A stretch of DNA of 10,001 nt from Baffinella frigidus (lineage: Eukaryota > Cryptophyceae > Cryptomonadales > Baffinellaceae): the NCBI GenBank assembly GCA_026770585.1, contig MU646544.1:76600-86600 (forward strand), read 5' to 3'. The notes under the pieces are model-generated. The model did not search any database and had not been told where the DNA came from. It saw only the letters and a program-made list of their open reading frames with translations. The position numbers were made by a program, and so were the translations under genes. This document shows positions 5,537 through 9,870 of the stretch, one piece after another. Numbering within the stretch: position 1 is the first letter of the stretch; each line of letters begins with the position of its first letter.

Positions 5537-7900
5537 CGAGAGGGCGAGAGCCGAAGAGAGTGCGTGGTGTGTCAGAGAGAGAGAGCGTGCGAGAGACTTG
5601 ACACGCGTGTCCTTCCAGGCGAAAACCTCTTGTAGCGTTTCGCGCTTGGGGCGTGAACTCAACGCCATCTCTCTCTCGCTCTCTCGCTCCCTCCCTCCCT
5701 CCCTCCCTCCCTCCCTCCCTCCCTCCCTCTTGCTCTCTCGCTCTCTCTCTCTCTATCTCTTTCTCTCTCGCGCGCGCGCTCTCTCTCTCTCTCGCTCTCC
5801 GTCTCTGCGCGCGCGCGCGTCGCCCGCATGCTGTTAAGTCAACCATCGTCTTGGCGGACGGTGGGATTTTTGGGGGGCGAAAAACATTGTGGTGGTTCTC
5901 CCGCACTAATCGCGCCTCTTGATAAATTGTATCTCGGTTATGTGTGAAATTTACTACACAGGCCTCAAAAATTATTTCGCAATCGCATTGTAACGAAACT
6001 GCGTGAGGTAACTTCCACACAAACGTATTTTGTGCCGCCTCGTGAATGGCCCTTTCCGGTATCGGAGCAGAAATAGGAAAGCACATCCGTCCAACAACTT
6101 TCCAAACCGTTTCGAGAATTCGTTCTCAGAAACTGTTTCGGATTTCCCCCCGAAATGTTTTCATCCGGAGAACCGACATTTCAGGCGGAAAACTTGAAAT
6201 TGAGATGAAATCTATGAAGGGGCCCGATGAGCACGGTCCTCCAGTCATTTGCAAAGAGATCGTTTGGTTCTATTTTGGTTCTCTCACGATGAGATGCCGG
6301 CTGAGATCTTGTGGATTTCTTTTTGGTCAACTGTTGTCCCGCTCAACCGGTTGACTAGAGGCTTGTGCGCAGCTCTCAGACGGAGCGCCGGAAAAAGGTG
6401 CAAGTGGCAGCCTTTATGGAACACGCGCGAAATATCTACAACGCCAAACAGGTTATGTCCGTTCCGACCTTCAGCCTCTTGTTCGGACCTTTTTCCTGAT
6501 GTCGGTGCCAGGGCTTTAGCCTGTTGTTCAGAGAGTTTCATTGCAAAGAAAGCGCATCCGTACAATGCTCAGCAGGTCTTAGTGGCGGCCTTCATGGAAA
6601 AAGCGCATAAACTCCACAATGCTAAGCAGATCTTTTGGCTCTTTTCCCACAGAGGGCGGCTAACCAGAATCGTGGAAAATACTCGTTCGGGTTTGAACCA
6701 GGATCCGAACAAACGGATTTCTGGACGTGGATACAGAAAACCCCTTCGATGAGAGGAGAGATCCTGGTCTTCGTAGAACAAGCCCGCAGGATCTCTCCTT
6801 TGAAAAGTATCAAATAGATTTTCTGCATCCACACCCGGAAATTGCGCGCCTGTTCCACGAAGGCTAGGATCAAACAGCTCCTTTCACTGAGATCTCATCC
6901 CGCCGAGTATTTCAATTGAATGCTGGGGAACTGGATAGTATGGCTACTTTTGCTGGACATTTCCAGTAGTTTCAGTAGCCTGGATAGTATGGCTACAGTG
7001 TTTTCAACCCAATTTCGAAACCTCAAGCAGTAGAACGAGGTCCGGAGGGAGCTCCCTCCTCTACTCCAGCCTCCATGGGGGGGACTGCATGGCGGCCGTG
7101 ATGGTACAGGGGTTCCTCGAGATGGTACAGGGATTCCTCGAATTTATGAAATTCGTGATGGTACAGGGGTTCCTCGAATTCATGAACCTTCTGGCACCCC
7201 TAGGACCACCCTAGGGTCCTAGGTATATTCCTACATTCGGGTGCGGGTGTATAACTCCGAGGTACCCCTGTATCACTAACTGTCTCCCGAAGCAGGAGGC
7301 TCGAGGGGGGGGGGGTACGGAGATTCTCGGAGGGGGGGGTAAGGAGATTCTCAAGCTCAACCATGGGATGCAAAAGATGCACCGGAAGACTGCGGAGGTC
7401 CGCCCCGCCATGTTGGCGATTAAGGATAAGGGTCGGTTCAGGATATCGGTTCAGGATAAGAAACCTGTGCGGTTCAGTTACCCGGAGTGAGGCTGCCGGT
7501 GCGCTGAGAGAGAGAAGAATCGTTTACACCAACACGGCCAAGATGCAGAACTGCCCGCGGGGGTTGCGCAGCCCCTGAACCCTAAACCCTAAACCCTAAA
7601 CTCTGACCCCTGAACCCTAAACCCTGAACCATAAACCCTAAACCATAAACCCTAAACCTTAAACCCTAAACCCTAAACCTTAAACACTAAACCTTAAACC
7701 CTACACCCTACACCCTACACCTCAAACTCCAAACCCTAAACCCTAAACCCTAACCACCAAACCAGGTTCTAAATCAACAGAAGTCGCTCGAAGACAAGCT
7801 CGAATCAAAACGAGAAGACCGCGAGCGGCGCTTCGCGAGACACGCCCTCAAGCCCTTCCCCCCCCCGCTGCGATCACTTCCTCACGCCTCCCCCCCCTAA
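136..7900 (+). CDS. 3' part of a TRP-like cation channel gene (multi-exon model)
   Basis: Inferred spliced gene; the individual exons are listed separately. Segments used: 136-180, 1044-1079, 1719-1759, 1973-1979, 2361-2488, 2598-2632, 2667-2713, 2766-2864, 3580-3645, 3833-3917 or 4137-4245, 5022-5072, 5194-5263, 6373-6451, 7766-7900. All have AG before and GT after, all splice phases agree in this order, and the frame is open to TAA at 7898 (about 315 residues with 4137-4245). The N-terminal part is a short acidic pore-helix-like segment followed by a hydrophobic helix ending NLLIALM-GE, which is how S6 ends in TRP channels, TRPV in particular. Such channels are tetrameric cation channels of plasma or ciliary membranes. 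The tail is hydrophilic with a C-terminal charged helix. The gene start and S1-S5 are outside the window. The TRP family call is moderately sure; individual junctions (1973, 5072, 3645) are less sure. Confidence 0.6.
181..1043. repeat. Degenerate telomere-like intron array with blocks
   Basis: An 863-bp intron made of CCCTAAA, CCCTGAA, CACTGCA and CCCTCAA units. It contains a homogeneous ACACTCA block (about 856-917) and an ACACTAA block (about 985-1022). The 7-nt step is largely kept while the monomer changes. Confidence 0.9.
1044..1079 (+). CDS. Exon 2: first half of S6 helix, 36 nt
   Basis: GISIIWLMILFM, phase 0 to 0, lies between CCCAG and GTGAAA. Eleven of twelve residues after the Gly are hydrophobic or small, as in a transmembrane helix. 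It joins in frame to exon 3 to give a helix of about 25 residues. The flanking introns (863 and 639 bp) are almost pure heptamer satellite. Confidence 0.65.
1080..1718. repeat. Telomere-like intron array with CCCCAAA and ACAACAA blocks
   Basis: A 639-bp intron: CCCTAAA and CCCTGAA units, CCCCAAA blocks (about 1448-1477 and 1630-1664), and an ACAACAA block (about 1580-1630). Only C, A and T with occasional G on this strand. Confidence 0.9.
1719..1759 (+). CDS. Exon 3: S6 helix end, NLLIALM motif, 41 nt
   Basis: VVNLILYNLLIALM, ending in phase 2 at AT|GTAAGC, a good donor; the acceptor is ATCAG. The motif NLLIALM closely matches the cytoplasmic end of S6 in TRP channels (NMLIALM, NLLIAMM), where it forms the lower gate. 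This is the strongest family signal in the window. The next exon must supply one base to complete the Met codon. Confidence 0.7.
1973..1979 (+). CDS. Exon 3b: candidate 7-nt micro-exon (M-G-E)
   Basis: GGGGGAG lies between a strong acceptor (TCTTGGTTTCAG) and GTCGCG. It is needed to restore phase 2 to 0 between exon 3 and the exon at 2361, and it yields LIALM-GE, the residues that follow S6 in TRPV channels. An extension to 2006 with donor GTACGA gives the same phase and adds nine residues. The call is inferred from phase and motif and has weak intrinsic support because it is so short. Confidence 0.35.
2069..2205. mobile_element. MITE-like palindromic element, about 137 bp
   Basis: The ends are inverted repeats of about 38 bp (2069-2106 and 2168-2205) starting ACTAAAAATGGGG, with two mismatches in the outer part. 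The inner part carries CCTACGGTAGGCAATTCCGTAGG, a palindromic core seen again at 3741. There is no coding capacity and no clear target-site duplication. It sits in the intron between exon 3b and exon 4. Confidence 0.65.
2361..2488 (+). CDS. Exon 4: post-S6 cytoplasmic exon, 128 nt
   Basis: It opens with AAKRRDRCASLTYDHV and closes with TRPRTTFLKA. The acceptor is GTTTGCCCAG and the donor GC|GTGAGT is near-perfect; in-frame TGA follows directly in the intron. Phase is 0 to 2. It is basic and hydrophilic, fitting the segment that leaves the membrane after S6, where TRP channels carry the TRP helix; the classical Trp-containing TRP box is not obvious. No close family match is recognised for this part. 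Confidence 0.65.
2598..2632 (+). CDS. Exon 5: 35-nt micro-exon
   Basis: One base completes Ala with exon 4, then VKYFKPSRPYP, then one base. The acceptor is CCCTCCAG and the donor G|GTAAAA. Phase 2 to 1 matches both neighbours, and the gaps are short (109 and 34 nt). It is basic and proline-containing, with no recognised domain. Confidence 0.55.
2667..2713 (+). CDS. Exon 6: 47-nt micro-exon
   Basis: It follows CTCCACACAG. Two bases complete Val, then DYGPFIKSPKPLKPT, ending in phase 0 before GTGTGG. The upstream gap is only 34 nt, so it may belong to one exon-dense block or be separated by a very short intron. Three consecutive phase matches (4 to 5 to 6 to 7) are what make this reading credible. 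Confidence 0.5.
2766..2864 (+). CDS. Exon 7: helical exon ending EYLRFAMALPSPFN
   Basis: Phase 0 to 0, 33 codons, with RQSERQWMINHYNSTNEY in the middle. The acceptor is either TTTGAG (2766) or ATTCAG (2775); both keep the frame. The donor AAC|GTTAAC opens directly into the CCCGAAA array, as with other introns here. Translation through the array gives the artefact peptide NPKPETR, so the exon must end here. A diverged partial copy lies at 2979-3047. Confidence 0.6.
2867..2982. repeat. CCCGAAA array
   Basis: A 7-nt tandem of CCCGAAA with CCAGAAAT variants follows the donor of exon 7 directly. In frame it produces NPKPETR-type peptides, an artefact of reading an intron. Confidence 0.9.
2979..3047 (+). 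pseudogene. Partial duplicate of exon 7
   Basis: YLCCTMALPSLLKVRLLALF, ending at GA|GTAAAT. It aligns with exon 7 (YLRFAMALPSPF) across 12 codons. The six matching codons other than Met (Tyr, Leu, Ala, Leu, Pro, Ser) all differ at the third position only. The 5' part of the copy is replaced by the CCCGAAA array, there is no pyrimidine tract before it, and its exit phase (2) does not fit the next exon. It is probably a remnant, possibly an alternative exon. Confidence 0.4.
3171..3353 (+). repeat. Left copy of an inverted duplication (pair at 4505-4697)
   Basis: 3171-3205 matches the reverse complement of 4663-4697 (33 of 35), 3292-3327 matches 4532-4567 (33 of 36), and 3340-3352 matches 4506-4518. 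The order and spacing of the blocks are conserved, so this is one roughly 185-bp element in two opposite copies. It is non-coding, and probably a dispersed repeat family. Confidence 0.75.
3580..3645 (+). CDS. Exon 7b: helical exon, 66 nt
   Basis: PRMVRWHLESLLWIMGVNPA then LY, phase 0 to 0, 22 codons. The acceptor CTGTCCTTCTTCCAG has the best pyrimidine tract in the window; the donor TAC|GTGAAC is moderate. The frame stays open to 3720, so the exon could end later. It joins in frame to 8a or 8b and gives one long amphipathic helix (LESLLWIMGVNPALY then ILVELLKFLSYFL). The minus strand is also open here, but without splice context. Confidence 0.45.
3740..3763. repeat. CCTACGGTAGG palindrome
   Basis: CCCTACGG and CCGTAGGG form an 8-bp stem with an 8-nt loop; the 22 nt from 3741 match the core of the element at 2069-2205 with one base missing. 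It may be the remnant of a related element. Confidence 0.6.
3833..3917 (+). CDS. Exon 8a: alternative copy of exon 8
   Basis: PAVWIEWAREVLAELRKPLG then YFLNESNK, phase 0 to 1, 85 nt. The acceptor is TTCGTAG (in-frame TAG just upstream) and the donor G|GTTGAG. It aligns with exon 8b over VLAELRKPLGYFLNESNK versus ILVELLKFLSYFLDADKK. Joined to exon 9 it forms a Glu codon (G|AG) and reads NKEFWIDG. Confidence 0.5.
3945..4018. repeat. Short CCCTACA / telomere-like patch
   Basis: A degenerate C-rich patch between exons 8a and 8b, with the repeated phrase CCACGACCCTACA. Confidence 0.6.
4137..4245 (+). CDS. Exon 8b: alternative copy of exon 8
   Basis: VVGILVELLKFLSYFLDADK followed by KEALYREFRGFTWQRS, phase 0 to 1, 109 nt. 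The acceptor CCTGACAG follows satellite, and the donor C|GTAAAC opens into satellite. An amphipathic leucine-rich helix is followed by an acidic/basic segment. It is 24 nt longer than 8a. Because both copies are phase 0 to 1, 8a spliced to 8b would break the frame, so each can only replace the other unless a further exon intervenes. Confidence 0.65.
4246..4352. repeat. CCCTACA then CCCGAAA array
   Basis: Begins at the donor of exon 8b; a short CCCTACA lead is followed by CCCGAAA units with 7-nt period. Confidence 0.9.
4434..4766. repeat. GTGAGACACAC direct and inverted repeats
   Basis: Three direct units GAAACAtrCGTGAGACACAC lie at 4434-4453, 4461-4480 and 4483-4502. An exact 16-bp inverted match of 4439-4454 lies at 4751-4766, with further degenerate GTGTCTCA units to about 4855. 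The block surrounds the right copy of the 3171/4505 duplication and may mark the ends of a non-autonomous element. Confidence 0.5.
4505..4697 (-). repeat. Right copy of the inverted duplication
   Basis: Reverse-complement partner of 3171-3353; see that entry. The rest of 4353-5021 holds no exon I can support. Confidence 0.75.
5022..5072 (+). CDS. Exon 9: FWIDGQLVRIHFITEM
   Basis: Acceptor at 5020-5021 (ATAGCGAG) is chosen because phase 1 fits both 8a and 8b; an alternative acceptor at 5017 reads REFWIDG. The coding look continues to a stop at 5141 (SQRDDERHGGMNAWFPIAFD), so the exon may run to a donor at 5143. The weak donor A|GTCAGC at 5073 is preferred only because it puts exon 10 in the frame that joins exon 11. 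The 3' boundary is uncertain; the 5' half is convincing. Confidence 0.5.
5194..5263 (+). CDS. Exon 10: AVFLSRNRDMFKAPPNARPELS
   Basis: The 70-nt segment follows CCCCTTTCTTTCCAAAACAG, an excellent acceptor, and ends at AG|GTAACC, after which CCCTCAA satellite begins. Phase 1 to 2. The reading starts AVFLSRNRDMF and ends NARPELS. A second open frame (GGVPVEEPRH) exists but would not join exon 11. It is hydrophilic, with no recognised domain. Confidence 0.55.
5274..5394. repeat. CCCTCAA array
   Basis: About 17 near-identical heptamers, with occasional CCCTCGA and TCCTCAA, begin just after the donor of exon 10. It is the most homogeneous array in the window besides 1-60. Confidence 0.95.
5488..5531. 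repeat. (GA)n microsatellite
   Basis: An uninterrupted AG dinucleotide run of about 44 nt, continuing as purine-rich sequence to about 5595. Confidence 0.95.
5668..5820. repeat. (CT)n / (CCCT)n / (CG)n pyrimidine tract
   Basis: CT runs, ten CCCT units (about 5689-5728), more CT runs and two CG runs. Complementary in type to the GA tract 140 nt upstream. Long ORFs across it on both strands are low-complexity artefacts. Confidence 0.95.
5821..6372. other. Intron sequence with one weak coding-like stretch
   Basis: Mostly featureless. From about 6181, after ATTTCAG, a frame reads GKLEIEMKSMKGPDEHGPPV then ICKEIVW. It looks coding but does not match the splice phase of exon 10, so it is left as an unassigned candidate. 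Confidence 0.3.
6373..6451 (+). CDS. Exon 11: charged helix, copy 1 of a repeated exon
   Basis: One base completes Ser with exon 10, then 26 codons: SQTERRKKVQVAAFMEHARN followed by IYNAKQ. The acceptor is TGTGCGCAG and the donor CAG|GTTATG. Phase 2 to 0 fits the terminal exon at 7766, giving a continuous charged, probably coiled-coil helix. Two further copies of its second half lie at 6537-6629. Confidence 0.6.
6531..6642 (+). pseudogene. Two further tandem copies of the exon 11 motif
   Basis: In one frame: SFIAKKAHPYNAQQ then VLVAAFMEKAHKLHNAKQIF, an 18-residue tandem repeat (6537-6575 and 6591-6629, each 13 codons) matching FMEHARNIYNAKQ of exon 11. Copy 2 keeps CAG|GTCTTA at its end, while copy 3 has CAG|ATCTTT and so lacks the donor. 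Both are offset in frame from exon 11. They are either decayed exon copies or alternative exons. Confidence 0.45.
6653..6817 (+). CDS. Possible alternative terminal exon
   Basis: An acceptor with a strong tract (GGCTCTTTTCCCACAG) precedes an open frame to TAG at 6815-6817. It starts RAANQNRGKYSFGFEPGSEQ and later has TDFWTWIQKTPSMRGEILVF and VEQARRISP. Phase 0 entry is compatible with exon 11. WIQK..GEIL.FVEQAR is mirrored on the other strand at 6762-6873. It could instead be a decayed exon copy; a donor (A|GTATCA) exists near 6807. Confidence 0.35.
   Translation, partial: RAANQNRGKYSFGFEPGSEQTDFWTWIQKTPSMRGEILVFVEQARRISPLKSIK
6755..6798. repeat. Perfect 12-bp hairpin inside inverted exon copies
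   Basis: GGAGAGATCCTG (6755-6766) is the exact reverse complement of CAGGATCTCTCC (6787-6798), with a 20-nt loop. Longer imperfect pairing exists between 6760-6782 and 6850-6871, and between GTGGATACAGAAAA near 6727 and the region near 6818-6832. It is the junction of the two opposed exon copies. Confidence 0.7.
6762..6873 (-). pseudogene. Inverted exon-like copy (FVEQAR..WMQK..GEIL)
   Basis: On the minus strand the frame reads MILAFVEQARNFRVWMQKIY then LILFKGEIL. The same blocks in different order occur on the plus strand at 6716-6790 (WTWIQK, GEILVFVEQAR). FVEQARNF also resembles FMEHARNI of exon 11. This looks like a head-to-head copy of a helical repeat exon; no splice signals were found for minus-strand use. 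Confidence 0.3.
6931..6996. repeat. 17-bp direct repeat
   Basis: CTGGATAGTATGGCTAC occurs at 6931-6947 and 6980-6996, 49 bp apart start to start. The sequence between contains CCAGTAGTTTCAGTAG. Confidence 0.8.
7099..7276. mobile_element. Terminal-inverted-repeat element, copy gamma
   Basis: Three direct copies of GATGGTACAGGG(G/A)TTCCTCGA lie at the left (7101, 7121, 7158), and the inverted form CCGAGGTACCCCTGTATCAC is at 7257-7276. Inside is a perfect 9-bp stem CCTAGGACC / GGTCCTAGG (7199-7223). The ends match the elements at 8083 and 8350. Confidence 0.5.
7344..7490 (+). CDS. Candidate exon, function unknown
   Basis: Open frame EILKLNHGMQKMHRKTAEVR, then PAMLAIKDKGRFRISVQDKK and PVRFSYPE. 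It ends either at TGA (7488-7490) or at a good donor GA|GTGAGG (7487). The acceptor candidate GGTAAG lies in a G-run and is weak. Phase 0 entry would fit exon 11. It is basic and helix-like at the start, and the coding appearance is good, but nothing ties it to the channel model. A 12-nt direct repeat (CGGTTCAGGATA) lies inside. Confidence 0.3.
   Translation, partial: EILKLNHGMQKMHRKTAEVRPAMLAIKDKGRFRISVQDKKPVRFSYPE
7574..7757. repeat. CCCTAAA-type array
   Basis: Telomere-like heptamers with CCCTGAA, CCTTAAA and CCCTACA variants, running up to the acceptor of the terminal exon. Confidence 0.9.
7766..7900 (+). CDS. Terminal exon: coiled-coil tail and stop codon
   Basis: The acceptor AAACCAG follows satellite. 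Phase 0: VLNQQKSLEDKLESKREDRE, then RRFARHALKPFPPPLRSLPH ASPP and TAA at 7898-7900. The first 30 residues are strongly charged with Leu spacing suited to a coiled coil, as found at the C-termini of several TRP families where it supports tetramer assembly. There is no further donor before the stop, and C-rich non-coding sequence follows. Confidence 0.6.
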   Translation, partial: VLNQQKSLEDKLESKREDRERRFARHALKPFPPPLRSLPHASPP

Positions 7901-8082
7901 CCGCTCTTGAACCCCTCTCGAGCGGCCCTTGAAACCCTCCCCCCCCTACCTCCGATCCAGACCTCCCGACCGTAATGAATGAATGAGGGCTAATCGGCGA
8001 ACACTGCCATGCGCGTCACTTGCCTGCGCGCGCCCCCGCCACTCAGATCCTCGAAGCCAGCACACTTCTCTCGGACTGCTCC

Positions 8083-8247
8083 GTACAGGGGTACCTCGCT
8101 CATAAGTTGTGGGCATTCTGAAAACGGGTGGGTACACGTTCTTAAATTTACGAACGTGCCCGGAAAACGTGTGGTAAGATTTTGTTTTTGCTCAGAAACG
8201 TCTCGTTCTTATCAGAACCGCTTCTTATGAGCGAGGTACCCCTGTAC
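8083..8247. mobile_element. Terminal-inverted-repeat element, copy alpha, 165 bp
   Basis: Perfect 24-bp inverted termini, 8083-8106 and 8224-8247, beginning GTACAGGGGTACCTCGCTCA. The interior has a CACGTTC / GAACGTG hairpin near 8137-8157 and no coding capacity. It has the size and shape of a MITE; no target-site duplication is evident. Confidence 0.65.
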
Positions 8248-8349
8248 CACGGGGTAGGCCCTGGGGGGGTCGGGGGGGGTTGAGTTACAGGGCTTGCTCG
8301 TGAGAAAGGATACGCGCAGCCACAGGGGGGGGCTAGGCTCCTAGGGATA

Positions 8350-8474
8350 CAGGGGTACCTCGCTCATAAGAAACCTCCCCCCCCTAGGACCCTACAGTAG
8401 GCCTATGCCTAGGATCCTACATGTATGGTGGTCCTAGTAGGGAGGGGGCGTTTCTTCTGAGCGAGTTACCCCTG
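8350..8474. mobile_element. Terminal-inverted-repeat element, copy beta, 125 bp
   Basis: Inverted termini 8350-8374 and 8450-8474 match at 23 of 25 positions and are the same sequence as copy alpha. The interior holds CCTAGGACCCTAC.GTAGG-type palindromes related to those at 2069 and 3740. Confidence 0.65.
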
Positions 8475-9370
8475 GAAAGAAGAAATATACATGTAGAGTC
8501 AGTGCCACCAGCCCACCGATGTGAAGTGTTATAGGGTTGTCTGAACACGGGTGCTCCGACATCGGGCGGTGTCTGCTTTCTTAAATCAGTACCAGAAGGT
8601 TCACTGAAAGCAAGATTTAGTCAACCCCCTGGTACTACATTAAGAAAACGGGGGGCCTACATCCGGGTTATATAGCCCAGATACCCCTGCGCGCGCGTTG
8701 CGTTTCCTTATGAGGTATCTATGTACGAGTAAGCCATGTAGCAGCCCACGACCACCCATAACCCTTAAGTGGCCTAGGGCCCTATCGTAGGGCGTATGAA
8801 CCTATTCGCCACTTGAGGAATATCGACGATCTAAGACGAAAAAGATCTAGGATTCTACCTAAACTCTACTTCGTAGGACTGACCCAGTTCCCCAGTTTAC
8901 TTCAAATCCTTGCTGCTTGGTGCGATTTATTAAACTCAAGATCGGTTACCACGCCTACCTCAGCCACAGACCTTGTCACGTGGCACATCTCTGTGGTTCG
9001 GAGATAGGAAATAATCTGCGTTTGAGCTTTTCAGCCCCATCCACGCGGGTCCGGCCGAGCCCCTCCTTTGGGTCCTGTAGGTTCTTCGAGCTCCCAACAT
9101 AGGCGGACACCGGATCTTGTTCTGCAGAAAAGCCATCACCCACCCCCCCCAAGCACCAAAAATCAGGCTCCCGTCCCTGTTTGAATCCAGAGTGGTGTTA
9201 ATTGATACGGATTGATCTGCAGTTTCCTTTGCAATTTCTCAGCAGCGATACAGTTGGTGCTGGTTTCGGTGGGTGCGCGTTTTGTTTTTGTTTGGGAGGA
9301 GGGTGTCTGGTCCGGTTCATTAGAAAGGAAGCTGGTTCTTTTCGTTTCCCACATTTGCAGTTTTCATGCA
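8475..9370. other. No supportable gene
   Basis: Mixed unique sequence. There are short open frames on the plus strand near 8860-9100, for example VGLTQFPSLLQILAAWCDLL in one frame and VRFIKLKIGYHAYLSHRPCH in another, but no consistent splice context. A further CCTAGGGCCCTATCGTAGGG palindrome is at about 8773-8792. Confidence 0.5.
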
Positions 9371-9375
9371 GCGAG

Positions 9376-9792
9376 ATGAGAGAGAGGATCGGAAATGGTT
9401 GTTGTGTTAAATGCATTGAAGAAGGCAAGCGATCTCTGTCTGCCGTTGGTCAAGTCCCAGCGCTCTCCCCTGACCACGCTCATCACGCTGGGACACGTCA
9501 GTCCACCGCACGCGTCAGACCACCACAAGCGTCGGACTTGCAGCATGGTAGTTAATCTTTCCCTATGCGGTGTGCTCTCAACGCTGTTTCAGGGTCCACG
9601 CTGGCCCCCCCGGCGCGGAGTAGTGCGCCGTCACCTGCCACGCTTCAGCGGATGGCCGCGCCCGCACGGGGGTCACCTCCTGTTGGTGCAGCCGCCCCAC
9701 TGCGGTACGATCTCAATTCTGTGGCTTTCCTATTAATATGTCCAGACATACTACTGAAAATCTTTACCCCGCAGTTCAAATTCGAGGTGTGA
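9376..9792 (+). CDS. Candidate small two-exon gene, unknown function
   Basis: ATG at 9376 reads MRERIGNGCCVKCIEEGKRS to a donor G|GTAGTT (intron 9548-9592, 45 nt, acceptor GCTGTTTCAG) and continues STLAPPARSSAPSPATLQRM to TGA at 9790-9792, 123 residues in total. It is rich in Pro, Ala and Ser after residue 30, with a hydrophobic end (SVAFLLICPDILLKIF). The phase match across the intron supports it. Against it, another frame from 9395 (MVVVLNALKKASDLCLPLVK) looks equally coding. Confidence 0.3.
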
Positions 9793-9820
9793 GAATCTCG
9801 AGGTGTGAGATTCTCACACC
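9782..9820. repeat. Direct plus inverted repeat, hairpin
   Basis: TCGAGGTGTGAGA occurs twice with a 16-nt step (9782, 9798), followed by TTCTCACACC (9811-9820). This can pair with either copy and forms a near-loopless hairpin with the second. Confidence 0.75.
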
Positions 9821-9870
9821 AAGTGGCCCCAATTCCGGAGGGGGGCAAATTGATATCCACACCCCAAATC

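Noticed and set aside
5373-6086. 237-codon minus-strand frame and the 142-codon plus-strand frame opposite
   Set aside because: Both are mainly Arg/Glu or Ser/Leu/Pro runs from GA, CT and CCCT tracts; there is no domain-like sequence.
6249-6752. 167-codon plus-strand frame as one gene
   Set aside because: It crosses exon 11 in the wrong frame; only its 6531-6642 part matches the exon repeat.
7200-7411. Minus-strand frames over G-runs
   Set aside because: Proline runs from poly-G and the inverted-repeat element; no coding pattern.
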